Shown: positions 47,712 through 58,053, numbered from the stretch's first letter. The stretch: DNA of 64,000 nt from Labia minor (GCA_963082975.1 OY720344.1:14185580-14249579); one strand, 5' to 3'. Notes: generated by a model not told the origin, from the sequence alone. A program made the numbers and translations.

Positions 47712-47942
47712 TATAACATATACAATAATAATATATAATTAATATAGTGATTAAATTAAAATATATTTTTTAAATAAGAACACAAAAAGAAATGAATGTT
47801 TTATGTAATATACTGATTGAAACAAAATGGATGAAAACCTTTTACTACTTTCAACCACCAAATACTATGTACCACTCGGGGGTACAGGGGGCGGAGCCCC
47901 CGTCTAGGTGTGAAGAGCGCCGAAGGCGCTCTGAGCAGCTAG

Positions 47943-48136
47943 TGTACATATATTAATTTAAAATTATAATAAATTACCTATTAATCCATTAACTAATTGA
48001 GTTAAATAACTATAATTTTTTTCCCTCTCAAATAATAAAAAAAGTATTTACTTGCAAGTACAAGTGGTCATTTATGGATCTAATCTTGAAATAACAATTT
48101 TTATTATCAAATTCCTTTTTCAAATTTCATGAAATA
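47943..48136. other. AT-rich spacer
   Basis: Nothing recognisable is seen between the Helitron end and the mariner-like inverted repeat. Confidence 0.6.
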
Positions 48137-48787
48137 CAGGGTCATCGAAAAAGGTGGAGGGGGTTTGGAAGAGTAATAAAAACCGTAATACAAATGGTAG
48201 AATATTTATTTGTACATCAAAAGACACAGAAAATCTTAAACTTTTTTATGTACTGTAAAAAGTTTCGATGAGTGTTCCCCCCGAAGCACGACAGACTATC
48301 ATTCTCCCGCCACGTGTTTTGAAGTATTGCAGGAGTCACAGTTGCAATGACTATAAATTCTTTCTTTCAGAGGCTGAAGATTACGAATTTTTTCCGAATA
48401 AACGATGTTTTTAACGTAGCATCAAAAGAAAAAATCCAAAGGTGTCAAATTAGGACTTCTATGCAAAATAGGACCATTCCTCCCAATCCACCGGCCAGGA
48501 AATCGGTTGTTGAGAACATCTTGGACGATATTGTGATATGAAACACCATCAAGCTGAAAAATGCCATTAATGCTATTTTCTCTTTCAATTTCTTGAACTT
48601 GAGGGGACACATACATTTTCAACGTGTCCAAATAAATTCTGTCTGTTTTCTGCAAACATGAAAGGGCCGTCAATACGATCCTCCATAAGTCTACACGAAA
48701 CGTTGACTTTTGGTGAATCACGTGGAAAACTTCATTTGGATGACATGTTTATTTATCAAAACCCGTTCACCTTTTTCGATGACCATG
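48137..48787 (-). mobile_element. Decayed mariner-superfamily element (about 650 bp)
   Basis: The 20-bp ends CAGGGTCATCGAAAAAGGTG and inverted CATGGTCATCGAAAAAGGTG differ at one base. TA precedes the left end; the right TA is displaced by two bases. A broken transposase lies between them on the minus strand. The length is about half of an intact element. Confidence 0.75.
48230..48721 (-). pseudogene. Tc1/mariner-superfamily transposase relic
   Basis: On the minus strand the frame 48721-48422 encodes INGIFQLDG (second catalytic Asp region, normally FQQDGA) and PGRWIGRNGPI. It then gives HRSPNLTPLDFF, where the third catalytic Asp of SPDLTPLDFF is Asn. After a stop, another frame continues VKNIVYSEKIRNLQPLKERI, the expected downstream region. 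Stops, deletion and loss of the catalytic residue make it inactive. Confidence 0.8.
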
Positions 48788-49978
48788 CATAATATGTAAG
48801 TTTAAATTGAACCCCTGAAAGGTCAGCAACCAGGAATACGTTTGGCATTCCACTTATCATCAGTGAACTAAATTTTGGTGAATTAATAATAGACACAACT
48901 TTGTTATTTGTAAACCCAAATTAATGAAATTATAAAAACTTATAAGTGGAATTACAAATTAATATAATATAGTAAAATGTTTATTTAATATGATAGAAAA
49001 GAAAGTTGAAAAATTAAAAAAAAGTGTATATATATGTTACTGATGTATAATAATAATAATTCAAAGAATTATCATATCAACTTACACATATATATAAAAC
49101 ATTAATATATTTATAAAAAATATAATGATTATGTTTTAATTAAATAAAATATATTTCAATTTCTTTTTTTCATTTTTAAACATCTCTAGGTAGGGTGTAT
49201 AAATATATTATAGAATATATGTATATATTCTTTTATTTAAAAGCTGATATCACAAATTTCTATGAAAGTTAAGAAGCAATTTTTAAAAAGGAAATTCAAC
49301 TTTTTGATATAAGAACTTAGTCCATTCTTAGAGGAAAAAAGTCTGAAGAAAGTATGAAGGAGTTCGAGATGTGGGAGGGGGATGGTGAGAGAAGAAAGCG
49401 TAAAGTGTGTTGTTGAAAGGGCCTCCTTGGTCCTTTAAGAAGTAATCAAGATTTCACCACCTTTCATAATAAGGGAGGTGAGGGGATTGAGAACCTTGTC
49501 TGACTACTAAACTTCTCTGACCAATTGAAAAGATTTTTCGTCTGGCTACCAGTATATACTAAACTTGCCCCTTTACTCACTCCCTTTTCCTCATTCTCGG
49601 CTTTTACTCTTTTTTTTATTTTTTTTTTTTTTTTTTTTTTTTTTTGCTTCTGAGAGTTTCCGGTAAAGTTCTAGGAAATCAATGACTCTTTCTCAATTGA
49701 AACAGAATTAACGAACTACAATCACAATTCACTTTTCATAATTATAATATTAAATAAAATTATGAGAAATATGAAATTTTGATTTTGATTAATTAAAATT
49801 TAAAATATTCAAAATAAATCACACATTTGCATTTTAGTATATGATAAGAACTAAGAATCTACATATTTTGGTTCAAATAAATAAATAAATAAAAAATTTT
49901 ATTTGAATTTATCGTATCCTATTGGATTTTTCATTCCCCTAAATAACAAATGAATTTCTTGGAATATATAATAAAAAA

Positions 49979-50016
<38 letters not shown>

Positions 50017-50546
50017 ATTCCACGTATCCCATCAATTAAAAGTCTTTTGGAACTCTTTGAAAGAAAAATTTCTAAAGAGAGAAGTGAAACTTAAGTAGTT
50101 CATTGATATTGAATTTAATAAGGCCTATTTTAACTAAATAAATATTCATGTGAGTAAAGTTAAAAAAAAAATTAACCCAGAAAAAACTTAAAAAAAAATT
50201 TATTTGTTAAAATATCATGTTAATTTATATGTGTAACACACCAAATACTTTCCACTTAGTTTGAATAAATAAAAAATAATACAATAATATCTTCAATCTA
50301 AAATTATTTTATATATTTTCATACATTTTTTATAATTTTGATTTTAAGCAAATGCATAAGACAATCCTGTTTTTTTTTTAATTTAACGTTATTATTATAA
50401 TTGTAAAATTGTTATAAATATAATATCTCCAATTTGTAAGATATAAATATTAATATAATAAACATAATTAATCTTAAAAATAAAGAACCTTAAAAATACA
50501 TTTTTAACCAAAAGAACTGATAAAAATATAATCTACAATAGATAGA
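48788..50546. other. AT-rich stretch with one mixed island
   Basis: A mixed-composition interval at 49325-49600 precedes a long T run (about 49612-49646). (TA)n is at about 49986-50012. No gene or TE was recognised. Confidence 0.5.
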
Positions 50547-51005
50547 CCCGTGTTTCTCAACGTGGGACCCACGCACCAGAGGGGGGTAGTTTGTTTGTAA
50601 AGGGGGGCAATTCGAAAATGGACTTGACAAGAGTTTAACCCTTTAGCTCTGGGCTATTTAAATAAGTGCTGTAAATGATTTACTGGTAAAAAAAAGAAAT
50701 CGTCTGGTTATAACAGAAGGGGGAGACTTGAGACTGAAGCAAACCAAATTGAAACAAAATCTCTGGGCAGCAAGCATCAAAAGCAAGAGAATCTCACTCA
50801 ATTAAAATATTAAAATAAAAAAAAGCAAAATGTGCAGCATCGTACACGTGGCGGAAGTGAAACTTCTTACAATCTAGAGAATAAGATAAATTTTAGTTGA
50901 GAGTGTGAGTGAGAGAGAAATAGAGAAAAATAAAGGGATCATTTCGAAAGACATATAACAGTATAAAATTTTCGTAACAAATATTCGCTTTATTATTATT
51001 ATTAT

Positions 51006-51575
51006 CTACTCTATCATCATATCTACATTGCCTGTACTATTGTCGGTTGGTGCTTCAATTGGTAATACTGATATTAATGGCTTGTGATAACTAAAATAAG
51101 ATATATATGTTCGTGATTCGACATTTTCTATATAACGTGTAAAAACAGCATCTATTGTAGTTCCAGATTTTGTTGTTGATTCCTTGGGATCGTTATTTAT
51201 AAGCAGACCAAATGTTTCTTGAAGAAAGTTGATCAACGGCAACGAATCATCAGATCCAAAATTTACATTAAAATCTCCCCCGAGAATTAGAGGGATTTTA
51301 TCTTCGCCTCGTTCAAGTGCATTAGCACCTGTGTGGCTATAAACCAGTAGTGAACGGTGTATGAAATAAATAATATCGTCTAAATTTTGGTCGTTATTTT
51401 TTTTCGGCATAGTGAAATCTGTGGAGTAGAGAAAAGCAGTTTTAAATGCAATAATAATTTTAAATTGATTTAGTAGTGTTAAAGTAATGTTGAGATTTGG
51501 ATAAATAACGTGAATGGTCATCGACGCACATAACTGTATGTGTTGGCGTGTGAATCGCCGACCATGTTCACACAC
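51006..51575 (-). pseudogene. Helentron-type AP-endonuclease-like domain relic
   Basis: A 189-codon minus-strand frame encodes DDIIYFIHRSLLVYS, IPLILGGDFNVNFGSDDSLP, then GTTIDAVFTRYIE and YISYFSYHKPLISVL. These match the C-terminal endonuclease/exonuclease/phosphatase-fold domain fused to Rep-helicase proteins of Helentrons. GDFN and the SYHKP ending correspond to catalytic blocks (SDH in LINE enzymes). The first 55 or so residues look like non-homologous sequence, and no Rep or helicase is adjacent, so it is an orphan remnant. The stop lies about 150 bp from the inverted end at 50854. Confidence 0.65.
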
Positions 51576-51652
51576 ACAATTACATGCGTCGGTATGCGTG
51601 CACGCTGTATATTTGACTTGAGAATTTTAATTATTTCACGATATATATCTTA

Positions 51653-52447
51653 TCTTATTATGCTAGCTAAAATTGTATATATCTATCTATTTATCTATAA
51701 CCATTGGTTCTCAAAAACCGCTCTAACGATTTTTTTCAAATTCACACTAGATATAGTATTTATAAAGAAAAATTGAGTTTTATTGATTACATCTCTTGAA
51801 ACTTACAGCTTCATTATTAATTTCTTAATTGAAAATTATATATGGGTGACGTAAATGGCATCCATTTTGAAATTTTACTCCCGCCTTTTTTTAATTTTGT
51901 ATTAATATTTTTTTTATATTTAAAATATTTTAAAATTTATTATTTAATTTCGAAATAAAATTAAAAATATTTATTTTTAATAAAATATATAAATATATTT
52001 ATTAATCCCGCTTTTTTTTTAAATGATATTGTATTAACATTTTTTTATATTTAAAATATTTTAAAATTCATTATTTAATTTCGAAATTTTATATTTAAAA
52101 TATTTTAAAATTTATTATTTAATTTCGAAATAAAATTAAAAATATTTATTTTTAATAAAATATATATATATATTTATTAATCCCGCTTTTTTTTAAATGA
52201 TATTGTATTAACATTTTTTTATATTTAAAATATTTTAAAATTTATTATTTAATTTCGAAATAAAATTAAAAATATTTATTTTTAATAAAATATATATATA
52301 TATTTATTAATCCCGCTTTTTTTTAAATGATATTGTATTAACATTTTTTTTATATTTAAAATATTTTAAAATTCATTATTTAATTTCGAAATAAAATTAA
52401 AAATATTTATTTTTAATAAAATATATATATATTTATTAATCTCTCTC
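51653..52447 (+). mobile_element. Family C element, copy C6, with tandem expansion
   Basis: It starts A|TCTTATTATGCTAGCTAAAA, then a TATC-type repeat, AAAAACCGCTCTAACGATTT and the family body. From about 51909 a unit of about 131 bp (TTTCGAAATAAAATTAAAAA; TTTATTAATCCCGC) is repeated 3-4 times, one repeat being truncated. The hairpin 3' end was not found. It lies within the decayed Helentron-like element. Confidence 0.55.
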
Positions 52448-52475
52448 AAAAAATATGAAATACGTTTAATATTAA

Positions 52476-52812
52476 AAATAAATAAATATACATATGAAAT
52501 TTGTTATTTTTTAATATTAAAAAATATTTAATTTGAGATTAATTATATAAAAAATTTTAAAAAATTCAAAAAAACTTAGCTATAATATTTGACATATGAT
52601 AAGGTTAATTACAATTTTTTAATAGACATCCTTAATAAATAGAAAAATAATAATTTTTAAATAATATAAATAATATTTAATTATAATCTAATCAAAGAAA
52701 ATAAAAGTTTGAATCTATTTGATAGTTGATCTTTTTACATATAATTAATCTCAAATTAAATATTTTTTAATATTAAAAAAAAATAACAAATTTCATATGT
52801 ATATTTATTTTT
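52476..52812. repeat. Inverted-repeat element with about 75-bp arms
   Basis: The arm at about 52476-52549 (with AAATATACATATGAAATTTG and TTAATTTGAGATTAATTATA) is inverted at about 52739-52812 with few changes. The spacer is about 190 bp and AT-rich. It could be a MITE; no target duplication was identified. Confidence 0.5.
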
Positions 52813-52959
52813 ATAAATGTTTAGGCAAATTTTGAAATTAATATATATTTAAATTCAAATTGTATTTAATTGCGATATCTACTGGACAAGGTGGAGATCT
52901 CGCCCTCTTTTGATCATAAGTCATACTAATTTTTATTCTTTGACCCAGTAGAAGCTGAG

Positions 52960-53300
52960 AAATATTATTCCGGGTCAACGTACTGGCGCGCATGCGCGCC
53001 ATGGACTTTGGACCTAGCGAGAGGGTATTAGAACGAAAGACAGCACAAAAGCAACACGCAGATAGCCTCTTTCTCAAGACCGAAAGACCGGACAAAAGAA
53101 AGACCCAGATAGCCTCTCTCTCAAGAACGAAACACCGCACAAAAGAGAGACGGAGATAGAGGCTATCTCATTCTCACTCGTTATATCTATATCTTTTTTC
53201 TCTCTTGCGTTTCGTAACGCGTTACGAAATTTCAATTTTTCAATTCACTCTCCATTCTCAACCAAATGTCAGGACGCCGCTAAAGAAGTTTCACTTCAAA
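52960..53300 (-). promoter_or_regulatory. GC-rich leader-like region with palindromes and 47-bp tandem repeat
   Basis: GGCGCGCATGCGCGCC at 52985-53000 is a perfect 16-bp palindrome containing GCGCATGCGC, the NRF-1/EWG-type site. A 47-bp unit starting CAGATAGCCTCT repeats at 53059 and 53106, with a third start at 53153 that becomes a small palindrome (AGATAG-AGG-CTATCT). TTTCGTAACGCGTTACGAAA at 53210-53229 is a perfect 20-bp palindrome. It lies just inside the 53297 end of the Helentron-like element, where a promoter would be expected. The minus-strand 100-aa frame has no recognised domain. Confidence 0.4.
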
Positions 53301-53461
53301 AATCTTTATTAAAATTATTTTGATATATTAATTTGAATTTTAGTTTTTAACATATGTGTGTGTGTGTGTGTGTGTTTTGAAAATTTATATAAATTTAAAA
53401 TAATTTTCTATTGATTTCTTCTTAAATCCTAACATTTAAGTTTCTTAATTGAACAATTTAA

Positions 53462-54030
53462 TTTTTACTCGCCAGAGATAGTATTGCGATCACGAAAATT
53501 TTCGATGTTGAGATTTTGATGTCTTTATACGTTTTGAAGGTCCCTGAGTCATTTTCACTAAGGTTGAGAAAAATGTCTGTGTGTGTGTGTATGTGTGTAT
53601 GTAGACAAGATTACGCAAAAATGGTTTGAGCTAGAATAATGAAATTTAGTATAAGGACATTATTCAAAATTTGTAGTTTTCTATCAACTTTTGAAAAATG
53701 TAGCTCTTTCTCACGTGTTTTCATTTTTTTTTTCCTCTAAACTGATAGTAAAAATAAAGATATCTGTTTGATAATTTTTCACATGATTAAAAATTGTATA
53801 AAACTGGTAGATATAGAATTTCAGCTTGATTTAATCGCTGAAAGTACCGGAATTAATTTTTTAACACGTTGACTCGCAATCCACACGCCAGCACGGGACC
53901 TGGTGTCATCAACAAGGAGCTAAACACGCGCTGGTTTAATAAATATTATTTATTAATTTTAATTTATAATTTAATTTAAATATAATATAGTATATGAATG
54001 TTAATTAATCCAATTCAAATTTGCGAGATA
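53462..54030 (-). repeat. Family B repeat, copy B2
   Basis: This is inverted relative to B1. On the minus strand it starts TATCTCGCAAATTTGAATTG at 54030 and ends CAATACTATCTCTGGCGAGT near 53462. Its (GT)n core is around 53576-53600. Hairpin symmetry is partly lost. Confidence 0.65.
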
Positions 54031-54138
54031 CTCCACATTTTCTAATACTAAAAATTATGTATTTGTTACATAGGGGGGCATAAGAAGTTTATAAGGGTTT
54101 AGGTGGGGCCTGGCATTAAAAAAGTTGGGAAACACTTG

Positions 54139-55859
54139 TAAAAACGAACATTTATTTTTTGTTTGTTTTTTTTTAATATTCATATCTGCTGACCTATTTC
54201 TATCTACCATAAACCGTCTTACAATTCATTCAAAATGGTTCCCCTGTTTCCCAATTGAGTTCATTGTAAATTAAATTTTCAATAGCTTTTCTTAACATCC
54301 TTTTTATTTTAAAATATTATTGATAATTATTGTTTAATTAAAAATATAAATAAAGGATTTTGATGTTCAAGTAGTGCGAATATCTTTCCAATGTCTAACG
54401 AGAATTGTTATTGGTTTATTAAAAAACGTTGAACTATATTTATTTTTTACTAAAATAGAGAAATTGTGAAATGATTAACACAATTTTTTTTATTTATTAA
54501 AGGAGTGAGTGATTCTTATTTAAGTAAAAAAATAATTTAATTGTTATTTTAATACAGATTAGCCAATTCTAATCCATTAAATAAATTTAATTTCTGTTTT
54601 CATGATTGTTTTAAGCTTATCTGAATAAATACATAGATATATAACATGAACTCTATACATCAACATTTCATTTAATCAGGTGATAAATTTACTCAAGATT
54701 AGATAATAATAGTTTAATGAATACCCGGTGGAATTCTGAATTAACTAATGTTATTAGCACTCGGGAACAATCTATTGCTTAACTAACGAGACATTTAGTC
54801 ATTGAACAAAGCAAATAAAGTAAGGAATGCGGTCGAGACAAAAAAAAATAAAAAAACAGGTGTGTTGTTTACTATAAGATATTTGTTCAAATCTTTTTGT
54901 TTTGTTTTGTTTTTTTCGTTATTTTAATTAAAATTTAAATTGGTATTCTCCACTTTTAAATTTTTTTAAAATTAAAATAATGAGAGAGACATTTACAATA
55001 TACAATAATTAAGAAAAAAAAATTCCAATGAAAATAAAACTCGTCCCTGTTTTTATTTTTTATTTTTGTTTATTTTGTATTTTAATCCTCACTCATATCG
55101 TGTATTCCGAGAAAATATATTATTATTAATATTTTTTTTTTTTTTGATAATTTAACTTCTAATTTATTTTAAATAAAAATCCAATTGATTTTTTTAGTTC
55201 TCTATCCTCTTTAAATGATTGGTGTTCATTTATTCTGTCAGAATCAATTGTCATTGCTTGTCTTCCATCTTCTTCTTTAAGAAGTAAACCTTCCCAAGAT
55301 ACTTACAAATTCCAATTACGTCGAGACATTCGGGTCGCATCCACTTTTGCATTGCCCGTCCGACTTCTTCCGGTATGGTAATAGCTCTCCGGGTGGCTCG
55401 TAGTCCATCCTCTACTTAGACTTTGCTACGATTACAAGCGCCATTGCTATTACGACAATGCGACGTCAGAGGAAAAACTCCCATTCATTCATTACGATCT
55501 TGCCTCCTAGGAATTGTAGAAATTAAATTGAATTACATTCCACGATTTTGTGGCCAGAAAGATCGATAGATAGAATGTGAAGAATGTGTTAATTTTTTTT
55601 TAAAATATATTTTCTTGATTATTTTTTTTTTAATTTGAAAGAAATTAATACTTAAGTTAATAATCAATTAAATTTTTTTTATTTATACTTTCATTATAAA
55701 CTTGTTTAGATATTTAGTTGATAATCTATCACATTAAATTTTGGTTAAATCCTAGAAAAAAAGGGTTATTGGAGATAACAATAAAATAAAACCTGAACAA
55801 TAGTTTTATGACTAACTAAAAATATTCCTTTTTAGTTATGTTCTTGTTTATAAAACGAC
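54139..55859. other. AT-rich stretch with one exon-like island
   Basis: Apart from the island at 55245-55520 (listed separately), the interval is low-complexity AT DNA. Confidence 0.5.
55245..55520 (-). other. GC-richer island; possible exon on minus strand, unrecognised
   Basis: On the minus strand a frame of about 50 codons reads IPEEVGRAMQKWMRPECLDV. A donor-like GTAAGTAT (about 55303-55310) sits within it, and TTCTACAATTCCTAG (ending about 55508) upstream is acceptor-like. The full acceptor-to-donor interval has stops in all frames, so a simple coding exon is not supported. A non-coding or UTR exon, or a regulatory element, remains possible. No family is recognised. Confidence 0.2.
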
Positions 55860-56589
55860 TATCTCGCAAATTTGAATTGGATTAATTAACATATAAAATA
55901 TTTAAATTAAATTTAATTAATTAAATTATAAATTAAGTATAATTGTTTGTAAATTTTAATTAATTAATTAATTTAAAAAATTTAAATTTATAGTATAGTA
56001 TTGTTATTGAATTAAATTAATTAATTAACATATATTAAATTGATATTTAAAACCTTTACCTTCATTTTTAAGTCAAAATTTAAAAATTTAAAAAATTAAT
56101 ACTTTGTAGATGACACCACGCCACGTGCTGGGGGGGGGGGGATTGGCAGTTAATATGTTAAAATATTTATAAAATTAATTCCGGTACTTTCAGCGATTCG
56201 ATCAAGCTGAAATTATATCTATAGCAGTTTTATTCAATTTGTAATCATGTGAAAAAATATCAAACTTATATCTTTATTTTTACGATCAGTTTAGAGGAAA
56301 AAAAATATGAAAACATGGTAGGTAATGGTCCACTTCCAAATCAGCTACATTTCACATAAGTTGATAGAAAACTACGAATTTTGAATAATGACCGTGTACC
56401 AAATTTAATTATTCTAGCTCAAACCGTTTTTGCGTAATCTTGTCAACACACAAACAAAGAGATATGGAGAGAGAGACATTTTTCTCAACCTGAGTGAAAA
56501 TGTGTCAGGGGCCTTCAAAATGTATACAAAGATCAAAATCTCAACATCGAAAATTTTCGTAATCGCAATACTATCTCTTACGAGATAGT
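55860..56589 (+). repeat. Family B repeat, copy B3, with perfect 3' hairpin
   Basis: It starts TATCTCGCAAATTTGAATTG and ends at ACTATCTC-TTAC-GAGATAGT (56570-56589), a perfect 8-bp stem with a 4-nt loop. The (AC)n core of B1 is nearly gone here. A G run lies at about 56130-56139. The next base begins family A copy A7. Confidence 0.65.
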
Positions 56590-57237
56590 AATAAGTTGAC
56601 CTGTGGCCAGGTCCGAACCGACCGACGGTTTGAAATAAATTAATTTCCAGCTACAGAAACAATTTCAAAAAATTTTAATATATCTATTAATGTAACAAAA
56701 AACAGATATTGATAGAACATAAATATTTTTAATTTTATTTTATTTATAATATATAGCTGAAGTAGCCAACGCCGGCCCGTGATCATAATAAGGAGGCTGT
56801 GACGTCATGAAGGGTTGGGTGACGTCTTATAATTTTAAATTAAGAAAAACATAATGAAGATGATTTTTCCCGAGGATAAAACCAATACATTCGTGGTGAT
56901 ATGTAAAAAAATCTCCTCATGTGAAATTTGGTGTGAAAATAACCCTTCCCTTCCTATCGTCGATCGCTAATACTACCACTTCCGGTTTCCGGATTTGCAC
57001 CAAAAGTTGATCAATTCATCCCACTGATGCATTAAGTAAATATACCAAATTTCATCAAAATCCGTTGAGCCGTTCAGGCTGTACACATCTATACGGACGG
57101 ACAGACGGACAGACATCATGCTAAAAATACTTTTTTCTGTTAAGAAAATGCATGATTCGTGGAAATATGTAAAAATATCCACAGTTGAAATTTGGTGTGA
57201 AAACAATACCTCCCTTACTATCGTCGGTCGGTAAAAA
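56590..57237 (-). mobile_element. Family A GTCY-core element, copy A7, abutting B3
   Basis: On the minus strand it starts TTTTTACCGACCGACGATAG (57237) and ends GACCTGGCCACAGGTC plus AACTTATT at 56590, directly at the hairpin end of B3. The GTCY tract is short (about 57097-57115). The 77-aa minus-strand frame across it is repeat-encoded. Confidence 0.75.
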
Positions 57238-57659
57238 TGAATAGTGGACTTATAAATAGCAAAGAAGAAATATTCAAATATTACCCTAATATTTTAATAA
57301 ATATAAGATCAAATAATTGTATTTAATTAAAATAAAAATTTATAGAATGAATTTAAAAATTGAAATGATATAGAATATTAGAAATTAAAATGAAAATTTA
57401 TATATTATAATAATTCTTTGTGTGGGAATTTCTAGAATTAGTATTAAATTTATATTCATTGTCAAGCAGAGATGAACACTCATGGACAGGTACAATGATA
57501 TGAAGATGTTGAATGAGCATACCAAAGAAGCTTATTTTTTTTTTTATTATATATTAAGATATTAGATATTATAGGGGTATATAAGAATCTTGTGATATTC
57601 TAAATATATTTAATATATTTTAAATAAATATTTTCAATTTATTTTCCAACTTAAAATTA
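57238..57659. other. AT-rich spacer
   Basis: Nothing is clearly recognised. A patch near 57470-57535 could be further decayed LINE sequence upstream of the RT scrap. Confidence 0.5.
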
Positions 57660-57770
57660 TTTTCAAAGTGGCCTCAACAGAAATCAATTTTGAAGAAGCG
57701 ATGGAGAAATTTAAAAAGAATAAATCACATGCATTAGGTTTGATATATATACCTGTAGAATTAATTTAAT
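57660..57770 (+). pseudogene. Reverse-transcriptase N-terminal scrap
   Basis: From 57680 a 29-codon frame encodes INFEEAMEKFKKNKSHALGL then IPVELI. It matches the opening RT motif of LINEs (EEVxxAIxxLKNxKAPGxDGIPxELI), with the conserved APG lost. It is isolated and dead. Confidence 0.6.
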
Positions 57771-58019
57771 ATATAGTGGGAAACCTATATAGTAGATTGT
57801 ATTCACAAATTTCTTTATTTTTAAATTTATAAAAAAAATATTCAAAAATATTAAAGAAATTTATTTTTCTAAATTTTAATACAAATAATCAATCCTATGT
57901 AAATTTAATATATATTATATTAATATTTTAAAGAATGTGGATATATTAAAGTAAACAAGGTTTTTGATAAATTATAATTATGAATATTATATTAAATATA
58001 TATTTATATATAAAATCAA

Positions 58020-58053
58020 TCTATATATATAAAGGAGAGTGTTTGTATGTATG

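Larger units (their letters stand above)
41570..47942 (+). mobile_element. Helitron family D copy 1, interrupted by a second copy of itself
   Basis: The 5' end is A|TCTATATATATAAAAAAAGG at 41570. The 3' end has hairpin GAGCGCC-GAA-GGCGCTC, then TGAGCAG and CTAG|T ending at 47942, the classic Helitron terminus. The element's own sequence is 41570-42147 plus 45270-47942 (about 3.25 kb). The gap is copy 2, inserted between A42147 and T45270. Joining the two parts gives the same sequence that copy 2 has uninterrupted at its corresponding position. It carries a GTCT tract (about 41685-41714) and a dead LINE passenger (46712-47711). No Rep/helicase is present, so it is non-autonomous. Confidence 0.85.
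50854..53297 (-). mobile_element. Decayed Helentron-like element with endonuclease relic and inverted ends
   Basis: GAAGTGAAACTTCTTA at 50854 and TAAAGAAGTTTCACTTC ending at 53297 are inverted copies (15 bp perfect), with further imperfect similarity inward (GTTGAGAGTGTGAGTG versus the inverse of CACTCTCCATTCTCAACC). Each end is itself a small hairpin, GAAGT-GAA-ACTTC. On the minus strand it would start at 53297 with a GC-rich leader and finish near 50854, about 150 bp after the endonuclease relic. Family C copy C6 and an inverted-repeat element interrupt the middle. Helentron assignment rests on the endonuclease type and the end structure. Confidence 0.5.
50547..54138. mobile_element. Possible hAT element frame enclosing several other elements
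   Basis: CCCGTGTTTCTCAAC at 50547 and the inverted CAAGTGTTTCCCAAC at 54138 resemble hAT-type ends (consensus CAGTGTTTCTCAAC) and face each other. G-rich subterminal sequence is adjacent on both sides. I see no clear 8-bp target duplication and no hAT transposase, so the pairing of these ends is tentative. Confidence 0.4.

Noticed and set aside
41570-47942. Interpretation of the inverted arms as a simple palindromic assembly artefact
   Set aside because: The two copies differ by a deletion of about 170 bp, GTCT tract length and point changes, and the junctions fall exactly at Helitron ends and an A|T site, which favours a real nested insertion. Long reads would still be decisive.
52838-53140. 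100-aa minus-strand ORF
   Set aside because: It runs through the 47-bp tandem repeats and palindromes of the Helentron-like leader and shows no recognisable domain.
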